A stretch of DNA of 64,000 nt from Desulfobacteraceae bacterium 4572_130 (GCA_002084425.1 NBLN01000011.1:62001-126000); one strand, 5' to 3'; shown: positions 1 to 7,349, numbered from the stretch's first letter. Numbers and translations are program-made. The notes: generated by a model from the sequence alone, not told the origin.

Positions 1-285
1 TCTCATGAGGTGAATAACTTAGGGAATCATTGGAGAAAATTTACTTTTTGCGGACACATTTTAGTTAGTACTTTGGTTTTAATTGCTTTTTGGAAGATAC
101 GTTTTAGGGATTCTCTTCTTACAGAAAACTATAAACTAAATCAAAAAGTTAAGATTAAAGAAGAGGAAAATTTTTATATTATCGTAGGTGCCTCTGTAGA
201 GAAAGACGGAATGATTTTACAATTAAAACAAGAAAATGGTGAAAAAATTCGAATTGAACAAATTACAAATATTTTAAGCATTTAA
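1..285 (+). CDS. Hypothetical small membrane protein, possibly 5'-partial
   Basis: The reading frame is open to the left window edge. The first internal start is a GTG at 10, so the gene may begin outside the window. From that GTG it would be 91 aa. A hydrophobic stretch at about residues 12-29 looks like one membrane segment; the rest is a charged, lysine/glutamate-rich tail. I do not recognise a family. It ends just before a structured, GC-richer intergenic block and a chain of toxin-antitoxin modules, so it may belong to the same accessory stretch. Confidence 0.4.
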   Translation, partial: SHEVNNLGNHWRKFTFCGHILVSTLVLIAFWKIRFRDSLLTENYKLNQKVKIKEEENFYIIVGASVEKDGMILQLKQENGEKIRIEQITNILSI

Positions 286-307
286 ATTTATGCTTCAAAA
301 CTAAAAT

Positions 308-540
308 AGCTAACAAGCCAGTTGAGACATATTTCATGAACCGTCGTTCCTTCGTCACTCTGGTCCATGAAAACGCTCATTTCAATGTTACAGCCGCCGC
401 AGGCGGCTGTAACGCCGAGTTAAGCTGTTGCTTCACATTTTGTTATTCCAGCAAGCGGCTATAACAAAATGTTAGAATAGAAATGCTTTCCGCTTTCCAG
501 ACCCGCTATTTGAAGCTCTAAACATTCAGCTCAACTCGGC
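308..540. repeat. Structured intergenic block with nested perfect hairpins
   Basis: This stretch is GC-richer than its surroundings and holds three nested structures. A 12-bp perfect stem (387-398 with 402-413) encloses a 3-nt GCA loop. A second 12-bp perfect stem (435-446 with 461-472) has a 14-nt loop. A 14-bp inverted repeat with one mismatch (414-427 with 527-540) encloses the second hairpin. AGCTAAC at 308-314 and GTTAAGC at 419-425 lie 118 bp apart, vaguely like integron attC core sites, but AGCTAAC does not fit the RYYYAAC consensus. No gene is visible between 286 and 625. Confidence 0.6.
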
Positions 541-559
541 TCTTCTTTTAATCTTATGG

Positions 560-598
560 TTGTATCATACATCAGTATATGCTTATAATGGATGTATG
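560..598 (+). promoter_or_regulatory. Promoter and operator of the vapBC module
   Basis: A -35 box TTGTAT (560-565) and a consensus -10 box TATAAT (584-589) are separated by 18 bp. A perfect 8-bp inverted repeat, CATACATC (566-573) and GATGTATG (591-598), brackets the -10 box. This suits autoregulation by the VapB-VapC complex, which in known systems binds such inverted repeats. vapB starts 27 bp further on. Confidence 0.65.
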
Positions 599-625
599 TA
601 ATTAAAATCAAAATAGGAGTAAACC

Positions 626-823
626 ATGAGAACCACATTAAATATCCAAGATGAGCTGATTAGTAAAGCCTCTAAACTAACTGGAATCAAAGAAAAAACA
701 TCTTTAGTTAGACTTGGTTTAGAAGCGCTAATTGCAAAAGAAAGCAGCAAGCGTCTGGCAAAACTTGGGGGAACTGAAAACAATGTAAAATCTATACCTC
801 GGAGGAAATCTGTCAATGTCTGA
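626..823 (+). CDS. vapB: VapB-type antitoxin
   Basis: This is a 65-aa antitoxin. The first ~45 residues have the ribbon-helix-helix pattern of the VapB (DUF2191-like) family: a short beta strand (MRTTLNIQDEL) and two helices with a conserved LVRLGLEALI stretch. The lysine/arginine-rich tail would wrap the toxin. The start follows the ribosome binding site AGGAG by about 6 nt. The stop codon overlaps the next gene by 8 nt, the usual coupling of antitoxin and toxin. The operator-like repeat upstream (566-598) is the likely autoregulatory site. Confidence 0.8.
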   Translation: MRTTLNIQDELISKASKLTGIKEKTSLVRLGLEALIAKESSKRLAKLGGTENNVKSIPRRKSVNV

Positions 824-1199
824 ACTGGTATTAGCAGATACTTGTGTTTGGGTTAAGCATTTTAGAAAAGGTCAGAAACATCTTATTCAGTTACTTGAGC
901 AAGGTTTTGTAGTGTGCCATCCATTCATCATAGGAGAACTAGCATGTGGCGGTCTAAAAAATCGGAGTGAAATCATTCAATTACTTGAAGCATTGCCTAA
1001 GGTTGATGTGCTTGAACATGCAGAAATAATGGAGTTTATTGAAACTCGCAAGTTAATGAGCATTGGCATTGGGTATGTTGACATTCACTTGCTTGGTTCA
1101 TCACTTTTATCAAGTACTCCTTTATGGACATTTGACAAATCATTAGCAAAAGCTGCAAATTTGCAAAACATTGATTATAATATCAAGTTAAAAAAATAA
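816..1199 (+). CDS. vapC: VapC-type PIN-domain ribonuclease toxin
   Basis: This 127-aa protein is one PIN domain. The acidic residues expected for Mg2+-dependent RNA cleavage are visible: Asp in LADTCVW near residue 8, Glu in IGELACGG near residue 41, Asp in GYVDIHLL near residue 90, and Asp in TFDKSLAKAA near residue 107. The start is preceded by GGAGG and lies inside the end of vapB. VapC toxins cleave tRNA or rRNA when free of VapB; the target here is unknown. Length is normal and no damage is visible, so the module is probably functional. The 195 bp after it hold no recognisable feature. Confidence 0.85.
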   Translation: MSELVLADTCVWVKHFRKGQKHLIQLLEQGFVVCHPFIIGELACGGLKNRSEIIQLLEALPKVDVLEHAEIMEFIETRKLMSIGIGYVDIHLLGSSLLSSTPLWTFDKSLAKAANLQNIDYNIKLKK

Positions 1200-1394
1200 C
1201 AAATGTTTGCAAGCAGCTGAAATGCAGCATTAATCCGACTTTTTACATACTCATCAAACTTAAAAATTTAAAATTAACCGCATAAAAGCAATTTTAAATA
1301 TTACAATATACTGGTGATTTTGCTTTCGAGTCTATTGTGCCATTTTGATACTATGGATAGATAGAATTTACAACCGAAAAATAGGACAAAAAAG

Positions 1395-1423
1395 TTGACG
1401 ATGTATATCTTTTGTCATACTAT
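1395..1423 (+). promoter_or_regulatory. Promoter of the brnTA module, close to the start codon
   Basis: The -35 box is TTGACG (1395-1400), the spacer is 17 bp and the -10 box is TACTAT (1418-1423). The toxin start codon at 1430 lies only 7 nt past the -10 box, so transcription would begin at or beside the ATG, giving an almost leaderless mRNA. No Shine-Dalgarno sequence precedes the ATG, which fits. Confidence 0.5.
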
Positions 1424-1429
1424 AGTGCT

Positions 1430-1711
1430 ATGAAACTATTTAAATGGAATTCAGAAAAAAATGAAATTCTTGCTATAAGCAGGGGAATTACATTTGAAGA
1501 AATCGTACAAAGGATTGAGTCAGGAACAAAAGTAATTGAAACTGACCATCCTAATAAAAAAAAGTATCCAAATCAAAAAATATTGATAGTTGATGTAGAA
1601 GGTTATGCTTATTTAGTTCCTTATGTAATAGATAATAACGAGTATTTTCTTAAAACGATTATTCCGAGTAGAAAGGCAACAAAAAAATATATTAAAGGTT
1701 ATGGAGGTTAA
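1430..1711 (+). CDS. brnT: BrnT-family ribonuclease toxin
   Basis: This 93-aa protein resembles BrnT toxins (RelE-like fold). It opens with the typical F-x-W-N-x-x-K-N pattern (KLFKWNSEKN), continues with a GITFEEIV helix, and ends with a beta-rich half closing in IIPSRKATKKY. An upstream TTG at 1412 lies inside the promoter, so ATG 1430 was chosen. In characterised pairs the toxin gene precedes the antitoxin, BrnT cleaves mRNA, and the BrnTA complex represses its own promoter. Here too the antitoxin follows after 2 bp. Confidence 0.8.
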   Translation: MKLFKWNSEKNEILAISRGITFEEIVQRIESGTKVIETDHPNKKKYPNQKILIVDVEGYAYLVPYVIDNNEYFLKTIIPSRKATKKYIKGYGG

Positions 1712-1713
1712 GC

Positions 1714-1992
1714 ATGGGAAAAAAGCAAAATAAAATAATATTTGATGATTATGAAAATGAAATATTAGAAGCATATGAAAGCGGCAAGCTTAAACCATTG
1801 CATTCAAAAACAGATTTCCAGACCATAGCCAAGAATAGTATGAGGAAAAACCGAAAGATCAATATAAGAATAACAGATAATGATCTGTCAGCATTACAAA
1901 GAAGGGCAGCTCGTGAAGGCATTCCTTATCAAAAATTAATTGGCAGTATTCTTCATAAATATGCTAGTGGATTTTTAAAAGATTCTATTTAG
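1714..1992 (+). CDS. BrnA/CopG-like antitoxin
   Basis: This 92-aa partner of the preceding BrnT has an acidic N-terminal half (FDDYENEILEAYESG) and a C-terminal ribbon-helix-helix-like segment. That segment reads INIRITDNDLSALQRRA followed by EGIPYQKLIGSILHKY, a pattern common to CopG-like antitoxins. GGAGG about 10 nt upstream of ATG 1714 supports the start. It should neutralise BrnT and bind the operon promoter. The stop lies about 15 bp before the first long direct repeat. Confidence 0.75.
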   Translation: MGKKQNKIIFDDYENEILEAYESGKLKPLHSKTDFQTIAKNSMRKNRKINIRITDNDLSALQRRAAREGIPYQKLIGSILHKYASGFLKDSI

Positions 1993-2006
1993 TAACTTGG
2001 CTGGTA

Positions 2007-2673
2007 TAACCCATATGACCAAGCTCTTATCAATACCCAATAAAATTAGACAATAATTTTTTTTTTACATTTTTATATAAAATAAAATTTCCTGACTTTA
2101 ATTCAAAAATAAATAGTTGTTAAAACCTGTTGCAAACACATCTTAATAGTTTTTTACTCAGCATTGTGTGCTCATTGGTTTACCAAATGATCCAATAATA
2201 TTACCAAAAGTAAACACCATAGAATAAATTTTGTGGTCTCTTATGCTGTTCTTTTCAAAATACTTGCCTAAATCAATCCATCTTTTCAAACAAAAAAAAA
2301 ATAAATCTTATAATTACAAGTACTTAGCATTTTAAAACCTTTGCTATGGCACTACATTATTTATCCAAGCTTATGATTTGATTTTGAAATTTTATTGATG
2401 TAGTGTGCATTTTAACAAGGCTTCTATGTTTATTTTTTTGTTTTAATTACAAATAATGTATATTAGATATAGGCGCTCTTATGAATTTGTTTATATATTT
2501 CAAATAATTATAATATTAAAATGTACAAAAATTAAGTCAGAAAGTTAAGCAATATCATTTATATTTCATGTTTTTGTACAATATTTATTAATATCAAATA
2601 ATGCCAGGCATTTTTTGATATGCCTGCTGTAATATGAATGATATTATTTATTTATGTGCAATGATAATTGTTA
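2007..2673. repeat. Long direct repeat, copy A (about 667 bp)
   Basis: Copy A of a long AT-rich direct repeat, with copy B at 3423-4035. Both begin at TAACCCATATGA and end at a TGCAATRATAATTRTTA-type motif. Long stretches match by eye, for example CCTGACTTTAATTC, CAAGCTTATGATTTG and TTTGTTTATATATTTC, with scattered differences. Copy A carries a 63-bp insert (2590-2652) missing from B. No convincing ORF lies inside. GTTAGGC at 2670-2676 closes the copy, 7 nt before the next ORF. The module follows each TA unit and may mark cassette-like units. Confidence 0.8.
2590..2652. mobile_element. 63-bp insert with competing hairpins in copy A
   Basis: This segment is present in copy A of the long repeat but absent at the matching site of copy B. 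It holds two overlapping inverted repeats, ATATCAAA (2591-2598) with TTTGATAT (2614-2621), and AGGCAT (2606-2611) with ATGCCT (2620-2625). They cannot both form at once. A tiny non-autonomous inserted element is one reading; a deletion in copy B is the other. Confidence 0.4.
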
Positions 2674-2683
2674 GGCATATGTG

Positions 2684-2863
2684 ATGGCAACAATAAATGT
2701 GGCTTGCCCATATTGCGGGAAGCAGACATGGGTAACCGCTCCTACTTGGACAGATGATAATGGCAGATTAAGAGAAAAAAGTATTTATCGTGTTGTACAA
2801 AACCCAAGTTACAAAAAAATATTTAAAACAACAATTCATGTAGCCCTGCCCAAACGGACATAG
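2684..2863 (+). CDS. Small CxxC zinc-ribbon-like protein, unknown function
   Basis: This is a predicted 59-aa protein with one CPYCG motif near residue 8, reminiscent of a half zinc ribbon, and a basic C-terminal half. No second CxxC pair is present, so metal binding would need a dimer or is absent. A GTG at 2681 is an alternative start. No Shine-Dalgarno is obvious. It sits directly behind the end of the long repeat and ahead of an antitoxin gene. It may be a genuine small gene of the cassette or a chance ORF; I do not recognise a family. Confidence 0.4.
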   Translation: MATINVACPYCGKQTWVTAPTWTDDNGRLREKSIYRVVQNPSYKKIFKTTIHVALPKRT

Positions 2864-2904
2864 ATTTGGGGTGCTGTTTAGTTAAATTTTATGAGGTGAC
2901 AAAA

Positions 2905-3147
2905 ATGAAATCAATAATTAATACAACTTTGCAGTCAATTGGAACGCCTGAAGCTTTTTATCGTCTGTTTCGTTCCCTGGCACAAAATGAAAGGTTTACA
3001 GCCGCTCGTTATATTTTAGAAGATGAAGAAATACGGCATCATTTGAAAATTCCTAATGAAATAACATTAGAAGCTCTTTCGGAAGATAAAAATAATATGC
3101 CAATTTTTAACACAATTGATGAGTTGCGAGAGGATTTGTTGAAGTGA
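2905..3147 (+). CDS. RelB/DinJ-like antitoxin of a YafQ-type pair
   Basis: This is an 80-aa protein. The C-terminal segment MPIFNTIDELREDLLK resembles the toxin-binding tail of RelB/DinJ-class antitoxins, and the N-terminal half is helical. ATG 2905 is preceded by GAGGTG about 5 nt upstream and was preferred to a TTG at 2866. The stop codon overlaps the GTG start of the toxin reading frame (GTGA), the usual translational coupling. The antitoxin is intact although the toxin frame behind it carries a stop codon, so it may now be an orphan or cross-acting antitoxin. Confidence 0.65.
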   Translation: MKSIINTTLQSIGTPEAFYRLFRSLAQNERFTAARYILEDEEIRHHLKIPNEITLEALSEDKNNMPIFNTIDELREDLLK

Positions 3148-3416
3148 AATATCCTATTCGTAGAACAAGGCAATTTCAAAAAGATATAAAGCGATTGAAA
3201 CGAAGTGGCAAAACTATCGAAAAGTTGCTTTTCGTAATCAATAAACTTGCTGAAGGAGAAAAACTTTCTCGAAATTAACGTGACCATTCACTCAAAGGTG
3301 CACTTAAAGGTAAACGGGATTGTCATATCGAAGACGATTGGATTTTACTTTATTCTATTGAAGATAAAGAGCTTATTCTCTATCGTACTGGGAGTCATTC
3401 GCAATTGTTTCGATAA
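3144..3416 (+). pseudogene. YafQ-type mRNA interferase toxin with in-frame stop
   Basis: From GTG 3144 the frame encodes a YafQ/RelE-superfamily toxin: an N-terminal RTRQFQKDIKRLKRSGK helix, then KLLFVINKLAEGEKL. After a TAA at 3276-3278 comes RDHSLKGALKGKRDCHIEDDW, and it ends with the hallmark LYRTGSHSQLF, stopping at 3416. The family usually has a residue such as Tyr at the position of the stop, so one base change explains it. Residues on both sides remain well conserved, indicating recent inactivation or recoding. The downstream half contains the family's catalytic His/Asp residues, so the truncated product should be inactive. Confidence 0.8.
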
Positions 3417-3422
3417 ATTGCC

Positions 3423-4035
3423 TAACCCATATGAGCCCCGGTCTTGTCAATAGGCAATAAAAATTTATTAGGGAAAAATACATTTTCCCTTTTTAAAAGT
3501 GTTAACAAAGTAAAATGTCCTGACTTTAATTCAAAAATAAATACTCATTAAAACCTGCTGCAAACACATCTTAATACTCTCTTACTCAGCATTATGTGCT
3601 TCATGGTTTACCCAATGATCCAATGATATTATCAAAGGTAAATGCCATAAAATAAATTTGCTGTTCTTATGCTGCTCTTTTCAAAATACTTGCCTAAATT
3701 AATCTATTCTTTTCGATCAAAAAATAAATCTCATAATTACAAGTACTTAACATCTCAAAACCTTTGCTATAGTACTTTAGGTTGTTTATCCAAGCTTATG
3801 ATTTGATTTTGAGATTCTATTGATATAGTGTGCATTTTAACAAGGCTGCTATGTTTATTTTTTTGTTTTAATTACAAATAATGTATATTAGATATAAACG
3901 GTCTTGTGAATTTGTTTATATATTTCAAATAATTATAATATTATAATGTGCAAAAATTAAGTTAGAAAGTTGAGTAATATCATTTATATTTCATGTTTTT
4001 GTACAATATTTATTTATGTGCAATAATAATTATTA
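3423..4035. repeat. Long direct repeat, copy B (about 613 bp)
   Basis: Copy B of the repeat at 2007-2673. GCCTAAC at 3420-3426 marks its left end, inverted relative to the GTTAGGC that closes copy A at 2670-2676. The pair therefore brackets the small-ORF/antitoxin/YafQ unit. Compared with A it lacks the 63-bp hairpin insert and has point and small indel differences throughout. No ORF or RNA gene is recognisable inside. Confidence 0.8.
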
Positions 4036-4057
4036 TGTAAAAAAATAGGGAGATCAA

Positions 4058-4408
4058 ATGATTGATAAGATTTTCCAAATTTCAAATCATGTTCGCTATG
4101 TCGCCATTTACCAAGATGGGAAATTACAAACTCAAGCCAAAGACGGTACAAAAGGTGCGAGTAGTTCTGAGTCTGATAAATATGAAGAACTGATAGCAAA
4201 CCCAGTAATGCTAAAAGCAGCGTCTCAGCGAGGTAACATCGACTGCGGTGGTTTGGATTTTCTCTTGATCAGATACGGAAATTTTTTCCAATTCATACTT
4301 CCAGTTTCATGGGGGCATGTTTCAGTGTGTATTGATAAAGATGCTGAGCCAATTGTTATTGGAAATAAAGTCAAAGAATTCTTTGTAAATGAGCTGAAAT
4401 TTGCATAA
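4058..4408 (+). CDS. Conserved hypothetical protein, possibly roadblock-like
   Basis: This 116-aa protein has a good GGGAG ribosome binding site. The pattern VRYVAIYQDGKL, then SSSESDKYEELI, then GGLDFLLIRYGNFFQ and GHVSVCIDKDAEP alternates strands and helices, compatible with a roadblock/LC7-like alpha-beta fold. The family looks familiar as a conserved hypothetical of mobile or cassette regions, but I cannot name a function. It is the last accessory gene before the chromosome resumes inside a yqeB remnant, and it follows copy B of the long repeat directly. Confidence 0.65.
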   Translation: MIDKIFQISNHVRYVAIYQDGKLQTQAKDGTKGASSSESDKYEELIANPVMLKAASQRGNIDCGGLDFLLIRYGNFFQFILPVSWGHVSVCIDKDAEPIVIGNKVKEFFVNELKFA

Positions 4409-4417
4409 CTCACTTGT

Positions 4418-4817
4418 AGTGTAATAGAAACTAATAGAGGCCATAATCTTGGAAAAATTATTTTAAAAGGGTGTGTGTGCCTAGCCTAATACAGGTATTC
4501 CAGCCAATATGAATGGACACACAAAGCAAAGGGTTTTACGCTCTCCTTGTTCAGGCTTATTTAGGTCTGATTTAACAATAGGCACAATTATTAAAAAAAA
4601 TGATATAATAGGATATGTTGATAATAGGCCTGTTATTGCTCAAATAGACGGCATCTTAAAAGGGCAGATAAGAAATAATACAAAAGTAACATATAACCTT
4701 AAAATTGGAGATATTGATCCAAGAGGAAATATTAATTATTGTACAACTATATCAGAAAAAGCACGAACCATTGGCAAAAGTGTGCTTAAAGCTATTTTAA
4801 GAAAATACAATCAATAA
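4418..4817 (+). pseudogene. yqeB: yqeB (EF2563) remnant: truncated and frameshifted
   Basis: The C-terminal third of a selenium-dependent molybdenum hydroxylase accessory protein (YqeB/EF2563 family). Homology starts at about 4418 in one frame as VIETNRGHNLGKI, runs into a stop after a GT-repeat, and resumes in another frame from about 4485 as PNTGIP. It then reads RVLRSPCSG, GQIRNNTKVTYNLKIGDIDPRG and SEKARTIGKSVLKAI. Everything upstream is missing and is replaced by the toxin-antitoxin region, so the break marks the edge of an insertion or deletion. The 102-aa ORF from ATG 4509 may still be translated. The intact molybdopterin-binding gene follows after 29 bp. Confidence 0.8.
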
Positions 4818-4846
4818 AAGTTAATTAATCACTATCAGGATAACAA

Positions 4847-5866
4847 ATGAAAAAAATTAAAGTTGAAAATGCCATTGGAACAGTTTTAAGCCATGATATA
4901 ACGCGGATTGTTAGAGGAAAATTTAAAGGAGTTGCATTTAAAAAAGGACATATTGTTAAAAAACAAGATATTCCTGAATTTTTAAAAATCGGGAAACAAT
5001 ATTTGTATGTTCTTGATCTTGGAAAAGATTTGCTCCATGAAAATGATGCTGCAAAAAGAATTGCAAAGGCAATTTCCCATGAAAATCTTGAATTTACAGA
5101 ACCAAAAGAAGGCAAAGTCAGTATTAAAACAAAACATGCAGGATTATTAAAAATTAATGTTAATGCTTTGCTTGAGATTAATAAAATAAACAGCATTATA
5201 GTTGCTTCATTAAAAAATAATTTTCCTTGTAAAAAAGGAGAGATTATTGCTGCTACAAGAATTATTCCTTTAACTATTCCTAATAAAAATATTGAGAATT
5301 TAGAATTACTTACAAAAAAAACAGATACTATTTTTCAGGTTAAACCTTATAAAGCTCTAAAAATCGGTGCTGTTGTAACAGGTTCTGAAGTTTATAAAGG
5401 ATTAATCACTGATGACTTTGGTCCTTCTGTAGGTAAAAAAATAACTGATGCAGGATGTACACTTATTAAAAAAATTGTTGTACCTGATGAAGTTACAGCT
5501 ATCTCTAATGCAATTCTTAAACTAAAAAAATTTGAATGTGATTTAATTATTACAACTGGAGGACTTTCTGTTGATCCTGATGATGTTACAAAAAACGGAG
5601 TTATAAAAGCAGGTGCAAGTGTTACATTTTATGGAAGCCCTGTTCTTCCAGGTTCTATGTTAATGGTTTCCATGCTTAATAATATTCCTGTAATTAGTCT
5701 GCCTGCTTGTGTGTTTTATTATAAACAAACTGTGTTTGATTTGATTTTTCCAAGAATTCTTGCAGGCGAGCAAATTAATGAAAATGATATTGCAGCTATG
5801 GGACATGGAGGACTTTGCATGAATTGTGAAGTGTGCCATTATCCTGTTTGTTCTTTTGGCAGGTAA
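4847..5866 (+). CDS. Molybdopterin-binding (MoCF) protein of a molybdenum hydroxylase system
   Basis: This 339-aa protein has an N-terminal domain starting VENAIGTVLSHDITRI, as in MoeA-like proteins. A MoCF/MogA-type domain covers about residues 175-310, with GAVVTGSEVYKG, ITTGGLSVDPDDVT and LPGSMLMV, the molybdopterin-binding signature regions. It ends in a cysteine cluster (CMNCEVCHYPVC). Such proteins are usually encoded beside molybdenum hydroxylase maturation genes and are thought to handle the cofactor for xanthine-dehydrogenase-type enzymes. The yqeB remnant directly upstream fits that role. The hydroxylase itself is not in the window. AGGA upstream supports ATG 4847. Confidence 0.8.
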   Translation: MKKIKVENAIGTVLSHDITRIVRGKFKGVAFKKGHIVKKQDIPEFLKIGKQYLYVLDLGKDLLHENDAAKRIAKAISHENLEFTEPKEGKVSIKTKHAGLLKINVNALLEINKINSIIVASLKNNFPCKKGEIIAATRIIPLTIPNKNIENLELLTKKTDTIFQVKPYKALKIGAVVTGSEVYKGLITDDFGPSVGKKITDAGCTLIKKIVVPDEVTAISNAILKLKKFECDLIITTGGLSVDPDDVTKNGVIKAGASVTFYGSPVLPGSMLMVSMLNNIPVISLPACVFYYKQTVFDLIFPRILAGEQINENDIAAMGHGGLCMNCEVCHYPVCSFGR

Positions 5867-5948
5867 AAAAAAAGATTAGTGCGAATTTTAGCAAAGGATT
5901 TTTTGTGGTTAATTTATAACAAATAAGAGTTTTTTATCTAGCTTATTC

Positions 5949-5975
5949 AATTCAGCAGACATCTTCTGCTGAATT
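5949..5975. other. Hairpin with 11-bp perfect stem
   Basis: AATTCAGCAGA (5949-5959) pairs perfectly with TCTGCTGAATT (5965-5975) around a 5-nt loop. It stands in the 270-bp gap between the molybdopterin-binding gene and the thiolase. A clear T-tract is missing on the plus strand, so it may be a weak terminator or an mRNA end stabiliser. Nothing else is seen in this gap. Confidence 0.45.
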
Positions 5976-6135
5976 AAAAACATTGCATTTTCAACTTTCA
6001 TGGTCACACTATCTTAAATTAATGCGTATTTAAAACCCTGATAAATTGATTTTTAAATTATAATAATTTACAAATAAAAATTTTATAGTTTTTAACTATT
6101 TTATAGTTTTTAAAAAAGTTTCGGAGGATTTAAAA

Positions 6136-7326
6136 ATGTTAACAAAGGCATTTATACCATATAAGGGATATTATTCATCTCCTTTTGCAAGATGGCAGGG
6201 AAGTTTTGCAAATCATCATTCCATTATTTTAGGTTCTGAAACAGCTAAAAACTGGCTTAAAACAAAAAAAATAAGCTCTGATATTTTTGATTATTTAATT
6301 CTTGGTGCAACTATAGGGCAACCTCATATGTTTTATGGTGGTCCCTGGGCATCAGCTTTAATTGGGGCAGAAAATATTTCAGGGTGTCTTATAAGTCAAG
6401 CATGTTCAACATCAACTAGTGTTATATTTCAAGCAGCACTTGGCATTGAAACAGGATTTTATGAAAATGTTTTTACTCTTATGACTGATAGATGTTCTAA
6501 TGGGCCTCATACTATTTGGCCTAATCCCAATGGTCCTGGGGGACAGGTAATTTCTGAAAATTGGGTTATGGATCAGTTTAATAATGATCCATGGGCAAAA
6601 AATCCTATGATTCAAACAGCTGAAAATGTTGTTAAGGAAACTGGTATAACAAAGGAGCAATGTGATGAAGTTGCTTTACAGCGTTATGAACAATATATGA
6701 AAAGTCTTGAAAACAATGAAAAATTTCAAAAAAAATATATGTTTCCTGTAACCATTAAATTATCCAGAAAAAAAACAATTCAAATAGAAAAAGATGAAGG
6801 CATTATGCCGACAACTAAACAAGGTCTTGAAAAATTAAAACCTGTATTATTAAATGGCGCCCATACTTTTGGCTCTCAAACCCATCCAGCTGATGGCAAT
6901 TGTGGTTTAATTGTTACAACAAAAGAAAAAGCAGAAAAATTAAGTTTTGACAAATCAAAAAATACACAAATTATTTCTTATGGATTTTCAAGAGCAAAAA
7001 AAGGATTTATGGCAATGGCAGTTGTACCTGCTGCACAAATGGCTTTAGATAAAGCAAAAATTTCCATTAATGATGTAAAAGTCATTAAGACTCATAATCC
7101 CTTTGCTGCTAATGATATTTATTTTGCAGATCAAATGAATATTAATGTAAATTCATTTAATAATTTTGGCTCTTCTCTTATATTTGGACATCCACAAGCT
7201 CCAACAGCAGGCAGACTTATTATTGAAGGTATTGAAGAACTTGCAGATAAAGGTGGCGGCGGATATATGCTGTTTACAGGGTGTGCAGCAGGAGATACAG
7301 GAGCAGCACTTGTACTTAAAATGTAA
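6136..7326 (+). CDS. Thiolase-family acyl-CoA acyltransferase
   Basis: This 396-aa protein has thiolase length and motif order. A nucleophilic Cys near residue 90 lies in SQACSTSTS. GHPQAPTAGR near residue 350 replaces the usual GHPxGxxGxR, and FTGCAAGDTGAA near residue 383 carries the second active-site Cys. Thiolases condense or cleave beta-ketoacyl-CoA. The motif departures suggest a divergent subfamily, so the substrate is uncertain. A strong GGAGG site precedes ATG 6136. The genes behind it encode a saccharopine-dehydrogenase-like protein and a class III aminotransferase, suggesting amino-acid or keto-acid breakdown, with an AAA-ATPase gene in between. Confidence 0.8.
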   Translation: MLTKAFIPYKGYYSSPFARWQGSFANHHSIILGSETAKNWLKTKKISSDIFDYLILGATIGQPHMFYGGPWASALIGAENISGCLISQACSTSTSVIFQAALGIETGFYENVFTLMTDRCSNGPHTIWPNPNGPGGQVISENWVMDQFNNDPWAKNPMIQTAENVVKETGITKEQCDEVALQRYEQYMKSLENNEKFQKKYMFPVTIKLSRKKTIQIEKDEGIMPTTKQGLEKLKPVLLNGAHTFGSQTHPADGNCGLIVTTKEKAEKLSFDKSKNTQIISYGFSRAKKGFMAMAVVPAAQMALDKAKISINDVKVIKTHNPFAANDIYFADQMNINVNSFNNFGSSLIFGHPQAPTAGRLIIEGIEELADKGGGGYMLFTGCAAGDTGAALVLKM

Positions 7327-7349
7327 AAAAAGTAAAAACACTAAATATT

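Noticed and set aside
308-425. A possible integron attC site (AGCTAAC to GTTAAGC, 118 bp)
   Set aside because: The first heptamer does not fit RYYYAAC and the inner L boxes could not be paired, so it is only mentioned as a structured block.
3247-3453. A 68-aa ORF overlapping the YafQ frame
   Set aside because: It is another frame of the interrupted toxin gene, whose family residues lie in the 3144 frame.
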